Origin: Platynereis dumerilii
Taxonomy: Eukaryota; Annelida; Polychaeta; Phyllodocida; Nereididae
Length of the DNA: 64,000 bases
Direction: 5' to 3'
Assembly (NCBI GenBank): GCA_026936325.1
Contig: JAPTHN010000010.1
Span: forward strand, 46,646,150 to 46,710,149
A model generated the notes under the pieces. It did not search any database. It had not been told where the DNA came from and saw nothing but the letters and a program-made list of their open reading frames with translations. The position numbers were made by a program, and so were the translations under genes. The first letter of the stretch is position 1. Each line of letters starts with the position of its first letter. Positions 58,961 to 64,000 of the stretch are shown piece by piece.

Positions 58961-59088
58961 TGTAACGAATGTATCAGTGATGATCTGAAGAGCAATTCTT
59001 GGATGCGTCTGTACTGTGTGAAGTCTTGGTAGCGTCTGAGAGAGAGTGCTGTATGCTTGGCTGCACAACAGCTCCACCTGTTGTCACA
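58961..59088 (-). repeat. 3' LTR of the short-LTR element
   Basis: 128-bp direct repeat, beginning TGTGACAACAGGTGGAGC and ending ATTCGTTACA on the element's strand. The polypurine tract abuts it at 59089-59102. Confidence 0.85.
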
Positions 59089-59597
59089 CTCTCCCCCTTT
59101 TTGATGTTTAAGAGTCCTGTTTGCTGTTAATTTCTGTGACTTCAGGATGATGATGATTGGTGACTTGGCTGTTGATGATTCTGGTATTCTTCGTAGCAGA
59201 ACTTGATATCCGTCGTTCATTTGGCCTAAATTCACTCCATTTCCACAAGGGGTACTCTGGTCTTTGGGTCTTCAGTTGCAGGAGGCAACGTCTTGATGAC
59301 ATCAGTATGAGGTCCTTGATGACAGTAAAGAGGCTCGGGTACCGGAAAGCACCAGACATAAAATAATTGAAACTAACAGTTACCATAAGAAAATCATGAG
59401 TTAAAAGGTCTATTGACATCAGCTTACTGAGTCCACACAAAATTGGATGATGCAGTCCATGCTAAAAGGTGAGAGACATGGCAATAAAATTCGAAACAGA
59501 ATAATAATTTACACCAAGTGTAACAAACATGTCCACATAAAACATAACAAACTCAAAACATAGATCAAACGAATACAAAATTTACAACTGACAACAT

Positions 59598-62171
59598 TTA
59601 ATGAAGTCTTGATTCCTTCATCCAGCTCAGCCACTCCTTCCAGGTTGTGTGTGTGGAGAGGTCACCTGGGTCAGTCATTCCGGCATCCTTGATCCAACTG
59701 AGCCACTCCTTCCGGGATGGGCATGATGGAGATGCAAATTCACTTGAGTTGGTCATGATGCTGTGAGTTGAGACTTGTCCGAATTGATGATCCGAAGTTG
59801 AACTGCACTGGCCCCCTCCCCCTCCGTCAAACAAGGGCCAAGGTGACGAGGCAATTTGGTTTTCATCTGGCCAGAAAACTTCAGGGTTCTGCCTTACTTG
59901 AAACTCAGGGGGAAGCCGATGCTTCGGTAATGAGCTCAAACTTGGTCCTGCAAGATTATCCGTGGATAACTCTGCTGAAGCGCCATATGAACTTCCATCC
60001 ATCCTGTAATGTCCCAACTTGGGTTTTGGAATTCCTTTCTTTCCACTTCCAGGGCTGGTATCTGGAAATACAGAATGAAAATATGGAAATGCAACAGGGG
60101 AGCCACATAGCTCCGCAACATGAGCAGAACTTACACTAACTGGGGAACATGAATGCTCCTGAAAATGGGAAGAATTGTCAATGTGACTCTTTAAATTTAA
60201 AGTTTGATAATCGGGAGTTGTGACATTTCTATTCAATTGATTATCATTATAAAGAATTGGCCTCAGGTTTTGCATGGGAGGGCACTCTTTCAGAAGACAA
60301 TCCGCAGATATTGGTCCAGGTCCATGTAGTTCAGAAAGGTGCCGCACAGCACCACTTTGCCACACAAGCGTGCCGTGTAGGTCTTGTCCATACTTCTTGC
60401 TTTTCTTCTTGCTTTTCTTGCTTCTCTCCTCTGCAGATTTGTAGCACTCATCAGTTAACTCATCACTGGATCCTGAAGATGCATCGCTGGAATCAGATGA
60501 GTCGCTGCAGTTGGATGAGTCAGTGGAGTTGGAAGAGTCACTCGAGCTCAATGAATCACTTTAATCCGAAGAGTCACTCGAGTCTGAGGAGTCACTGGCA
60601 CTGGAGTCAGATGAGTTGCTGGAGTCTGCGGAATCGCTGGAGTCTGATGATTCACTCGAGTCGGATGACTCACTTGAGTCCGATGGCTCACTGGTACTAG
60701 TAGCTGATGAAGTGCTGATATGGGATGAGGTAGGCCTACTGTGACAATCTTCATCAGGCTGTTTGCAGGCATTGGTGGTACTCAACTTCACCTCAGATTT
60801 TGTCCTTACTTCTCTCCTGGCTTGGCTACCCTGCAACTGATCATGAAAAGAAGCAGGCATATTGGCATGATGATTAAAGTTATTCAGAGCAACAGGATAA
60901 TGAAATTGAGGCATCATCAAGCTTGTTGTGATTTGTGCAGAAGGTCTACAGGAACTTGAAGAGTAGGAACTTGGCATATCAGGTGTGACTTCATAAGCAG
61001 GAGCAACTTGTTGCATCAATTGTCTTGGGTTGTTAACAGCTGAAGGATCATTATGATGATGAGTTGATGCTTGAGGATGTTGGTTTTCACACACAGAACG
61101 ATAATTGGCCAAGCCTCCAGGGATTCTGCAGAAGTCCGGACGACCACAGTGGTCTTCCTCAAGGGGTGATCTTGAGGGTCTTGGAGATTCCATATCCCGA
61201 TGTTTCACAGCTTTGGAAGGTAATTTCCTCCTTACTGCAGATGTAGTTGGCTGAAGGAAAGGGGGACGCACATCCCCAGCAGATGCAGATTGCTTACAAA
61301 TGGATGCTGAGGAAAATGAGGTCCCATCATTTTCATTAAGCGTCGATCTTGCTGACTCATTCAGCGTCTGTGGAGAGGAAAGCAAATCATTTCTGTGACC
61401 TGGAAACCGAGCATGCTCAGAAGACACATTTTCAACACAAACATTTAAAAAGTCACTAGCATTTTGGAACTCATGAGATTCAGTTGTCGGACGTTGCTGT
61501 TCATAACTCTTGGCTACTTCTACCAATCTGGCATAATGAAGAAGACTTTCTAGTGATCTAAGTCGGCCCCACCATGCCTTCAATTCATCGTATAAGCACT
61601 CATGCAGGTCTCCCAAAAAGAGGTTCTCATCGAAATAAGGTAGTTCCTTCCGCTGTCGCAAGATGCAGGACTCCAACTCGTCCACAATTTCTTTTGCAAC
61701 TTGATACTCTGCTTCAATTTCGTCTCTCGACTGCAAAGGAGGTGGTGGAGAAAGCTGCTTCCTCATAGGTGGGCTTGTAGTCCTCTTCTCCTCAAGTCCA
61801 ACAACTTGTGTCCGTTCCTCTGCTGGGGGATGGTCTTTTCTGAAGATGCCGCTTGAACCTCCGTAAGCAATCACAGAGTCATCATCAAGATGTAGGCACC
61901 TGTCAAAGGATGGAGACTTCAATGAATAGGAGTCAAGACGTGGTGCTGTTTTGGTTGCAATTAGTCTTGGATAATCCCCAAAGCATATAAACTCATGCTT
62001 GATCATAATGTCCCAAAACCAGAGTCCAATTCCAGTTATGAATGGCATCACATCCCGTTCAAGTAAATAAACGTAGCGGCTCATCATGATAATCTTCAAA
62101 GTGGCCTTCCTGAGTCCAGGCACGGAGCAGAGGTCTTCAAAGGAGGCTGTGTTTAAGTTCACCGGATCCAT
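59598..62171 (-). pseudogene. Gag-position coding region of the LTR element (HhH and Ser-Asp rich)
   Basis: The only coding region of the element, in the gag position. It starts with an ATG in a very good context (CACCATGG). Within the first 30 residues NLNTASFEDLCSVPGLRKA fits a helix-hairpin-helix of the ComEA type, a DNA-binding fold. Around residues 150-240 lies a helix-rich part (EAEYQVAKEIVDELE, LKAWWGRLRSLESLLHYARL) that could be a capsid-like or coiled segment. Later comes a long Ser-Asp tract, then KKSKKKSKK, and near the end a twice-repeated motif, KEWLSWIKD and KEWLSWMKE. No zinc knuckle is evident. About one break is present. Known gag proteins do not usually pair HhH with an SD tract, so capture of a host domain is possible. 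Confidence 0.6.
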
Positions 62172-63221
62172 GGTGAATAATCCTATTGGCCTCAGCAATG
62201 ATGAGAGTATAGACGATACATTGACAATACAATTGGTGCACACTTCAAACTATGTACATGTATGCGCCAATACAATGAATATTTACAAAACGTCAATTTG
62301 AAATTTTGAAAGGCCTGGAGAAAATATTTACAAAGGCCTAATTATATAACCTCACTCCCTCTTTTTTTTTTGTATTTTTTTTTTGTGAGTGGGTGTATAT
62401 AAAGGAATTTTGAAGTGCAAAAACGAATCAGAATGTCAACAACTGTCAAATTCACTCAATAATATTTACAGTTTGACAGTTAGTAGAATCAGCAGAACAA
62501 CAACGAATGCTTGTCAGTTTTGACAGCTTCTTAATCCACTGAATAGATAGGTGACAATGAGTGTCTAAAGTTCATCAAAGTGAAAATTTGAAAAGGGGAA
62601 CAGAAATTCCCAGTGAAGTCAAGCAGTGCTGAAATAATTTCGAAATGTAGATCCAAACAGGCCTAAAAATTAGCAGTCTCTCTCAAAATCACGCAAATCA
62701 AACTACAGTTTGTAGTGGCTGTCAACCTTGTATGCAACTGATTTCGTATATAAAGTTGCACAAAGATATATCAAATTGATATAGGAATCTATTTACATGT
62801 ACATATAACGAAATCAATAATGTTCTATTGACTTGGGCAGTGCCCAGAAGACGTCCAGCATCAACTGAATCAATGCAATGTCAGGTGCAATACACACTTC
62901 ACATACGTTCTATTTCAAGTCAACAAAATTATCAAAATCTAAGTGAGTGGATGCCAAGCAGCATCAAACCCCAAAATGCAAGAAATTATGTACAATAAAA
63001 GGTAAAATAACCTAGCAAATAAGCCGAAATCAAGTCCTGTAGTACCAGTAAAAATATGTGGCTATTTGACCACGCAAAAAATCGGCAATTGGACTCGAAA
63101 AAACGGCAATTTTCGCCGAAATTAACGGTAAAAACTGGCTCAAAAAGCTGCCGAAAAGCAGCAGAAATACTGCCAAATACCAACAGTAATTGGAGGCACC
63201 TCGGTTTACCGCTGTCACCAC

Positions 63222-63349
63222 TGTAACGAATGTATCAGTGATGATCTGAAGAGCAATCCTTGGATGCGTCTGTACTGTGTGAAGTCTTGGTAGTGTCTGA
63301 GAGAGAGTGCTGTATGCTTGGCTGCACAACAGCTCCACCTGTTGTCACA
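63222..63349 (-). repeat. 5' LTR of the short-LTR element
   Basis: Partner of the repeat at 58961-59088, same length, two differences. The likely primer-binding site lies just inside, at about 63209-63220. Confidence 0.85.
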
Positions 63350-64000
63350 GCATGCTCCAACAAAAGTGAGGAATTTCAGACAGCTTTATTTGTACAGGCT
63401 CTTCAACTAGCAAAGCTTTCCCTGGCCATAGATCCTGAGTTTTTGTTTAAATGTTCTATGCTCAAACCCGGAGCTCATTATGAAGCTTAAATTGACATTC
63501 TTTAAACGACCTATTCTTAGCAACTTGTAATGTTGTTGATAATATCAAAAGCATGAAACATCAAACTGCAAGATGAAATGGCAAGGATTCTTTGTTATCT
63601 TCTTATGTCTGAATTATAATTTTATTTATTTTATTTGCAGGTGAGTGTGTAAACTTTACTTTGGTTCATCATCCTTTATCTTCATAAGGTAAGATAAAAT
63701 GGCCTTTAAGTATTGCATAGCACGCTTTGTTGAATGGAGGGTAGGGATTTTGTCTCTTTGGCAAAAGCACCAAAAAAACCCCAACTGGCAGCCTAAAAAT
63801 AAATTTGATTGACTCAAGGGTATTATGGCCATAGATATTGCCTGGAAAAAATCGTTTTGATCAACCCTCATGAGTGTCCACATATTGCTTTTTTCCCAGT
63901 TAGTTCATATTTTTATAAACACTTTCATAAACTTTCGCTGCAAGTCTCAGGTGTATGCCTTTTGCAACTTGCATACATCTTTATGAGATGAAGGAAATTT
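63350..64000 (+). other. Unit D host sequence at the window end
   Basis: No gene recognised. Short open frames here have no support from other units. Confidence 0.4.

Larger units (their letters stand above)
58961..63349 (-). mobile_element. Short-LTR retrotransposon, non-autonomous, reverse strand
   Basis: A 4.39-kb LTR element lying on the reverse strand. The two LTRs are 128 bp, start TG and end CA, and differ at two positions, so the insertion is fairly young. Next to the 5' LTR, one base in, is TGGTGACAGCGG, a likely tRNA primer-binding site. Just before the 3' LTR is the polypurine tract AAAAAGGGGGAGAG. The body has a leader of about 1 kb, one coding region (about 59598-62171) and a 3' part of about 0.5 kb. 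No protease, reverse transcriptase, RNase H or integrase motif was found. The coding region has about one break. No exact target duplication was seen (ACAT against GCAT). Family below LTR level is not assigned. Confidence 0.8.
49050..64000 (+). repeat. Tandem unit D of the array, runs past the window end
   Basis: Fourth unit. Exon 1 (49715-49875), conserved intron block (51100-51141) and micro-exon candidate (51670-51693) are present. The C-tract exon candidate is not reached before 64000. Private insertions: MITE at 50046, hairpin at 53331, composite satellite at 53734 and LTR element at 58961. Confidence 0.7.

Noticed and set aside
60551-60760. Bacterial Sdr-type Ser-Asp adhesin
   Set aside because: The tract lies inside an LTR element in an animal-like genome, without signal peptide or sortase motif.

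Overview
The window looks like AT-rich nuclear DNA from an animal, most likely a marine deuterostome such as an echinoderm. The reasons are GT-AG exon edges, several different LINE lineages, abundant hairpin-type MITEs, a short-LTR retrotransposon and many simple repeats. No bacterial-type operon, rRNA, intact tRNA gene or CRISPR array was seen. The phylum is an inference; the species cannot be fixed from sequence alone.

The host backbone is a tandem array of four diverged copies of one segment: unit A (about 1116-13990), B (about 13990-26970), C (about 26970-49050) and D (about 49050 to the window end). Each unit carries the same 161-nt first coding exon (starts 2856, 14568, 27587 and 49715), encoding about 53 residues of a protein I do not recognise and ending at a GT splice donor. 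Two further blocks have splice-like edges in matching phase: a 24-nt micro-exon candidate in all four units, and a later exon candidate in A, B and C. Unit A has a stop inside exon 1 and has lost the micro-exon donor, so it looks like a dying copy. Donor sequences and intron similarity group A with B and C with D, suggesting two rounds of duplication.

Most other recognisable sequence is mobile DNA that landed in single units after duplication, so a sister unit often supplies the empty site. Unit A holds a TA-flanked transposon (1255-2434) and a nearly full-length LINE (7061-10743). Unit B holds several MITEs, a perfect 102-bp palindrome (23315-23416) and a 5'-truncated LINE (24249-25150). Unit C holds a foldback element (29287-30265), an 8-bp-TSD MITE (30872-31132), a strange element built of AGGCA-type units (32674-33962), LINE fragments, and a nearly full-length reverse-strand LINE (40998-44458). 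Unit D holds a TACGTA-rich MITE (50046-50442), a hairpin (53331-53447), a 3-kb composite satellite with G-quadruplex tracts (53734-56692) and a short-LTR retrotransposon (58961-63349).

The strongest candidates for something undescribed are the four-copy gene family; the short-LTR element, whose only coding region joins a helix-hairpin-helix to a Ser-Asp tract and has no visible polymerase; the 53734-56692 composite; and the 32674-33962 element. Everything here comes from reading the sequence; no database search was possible.
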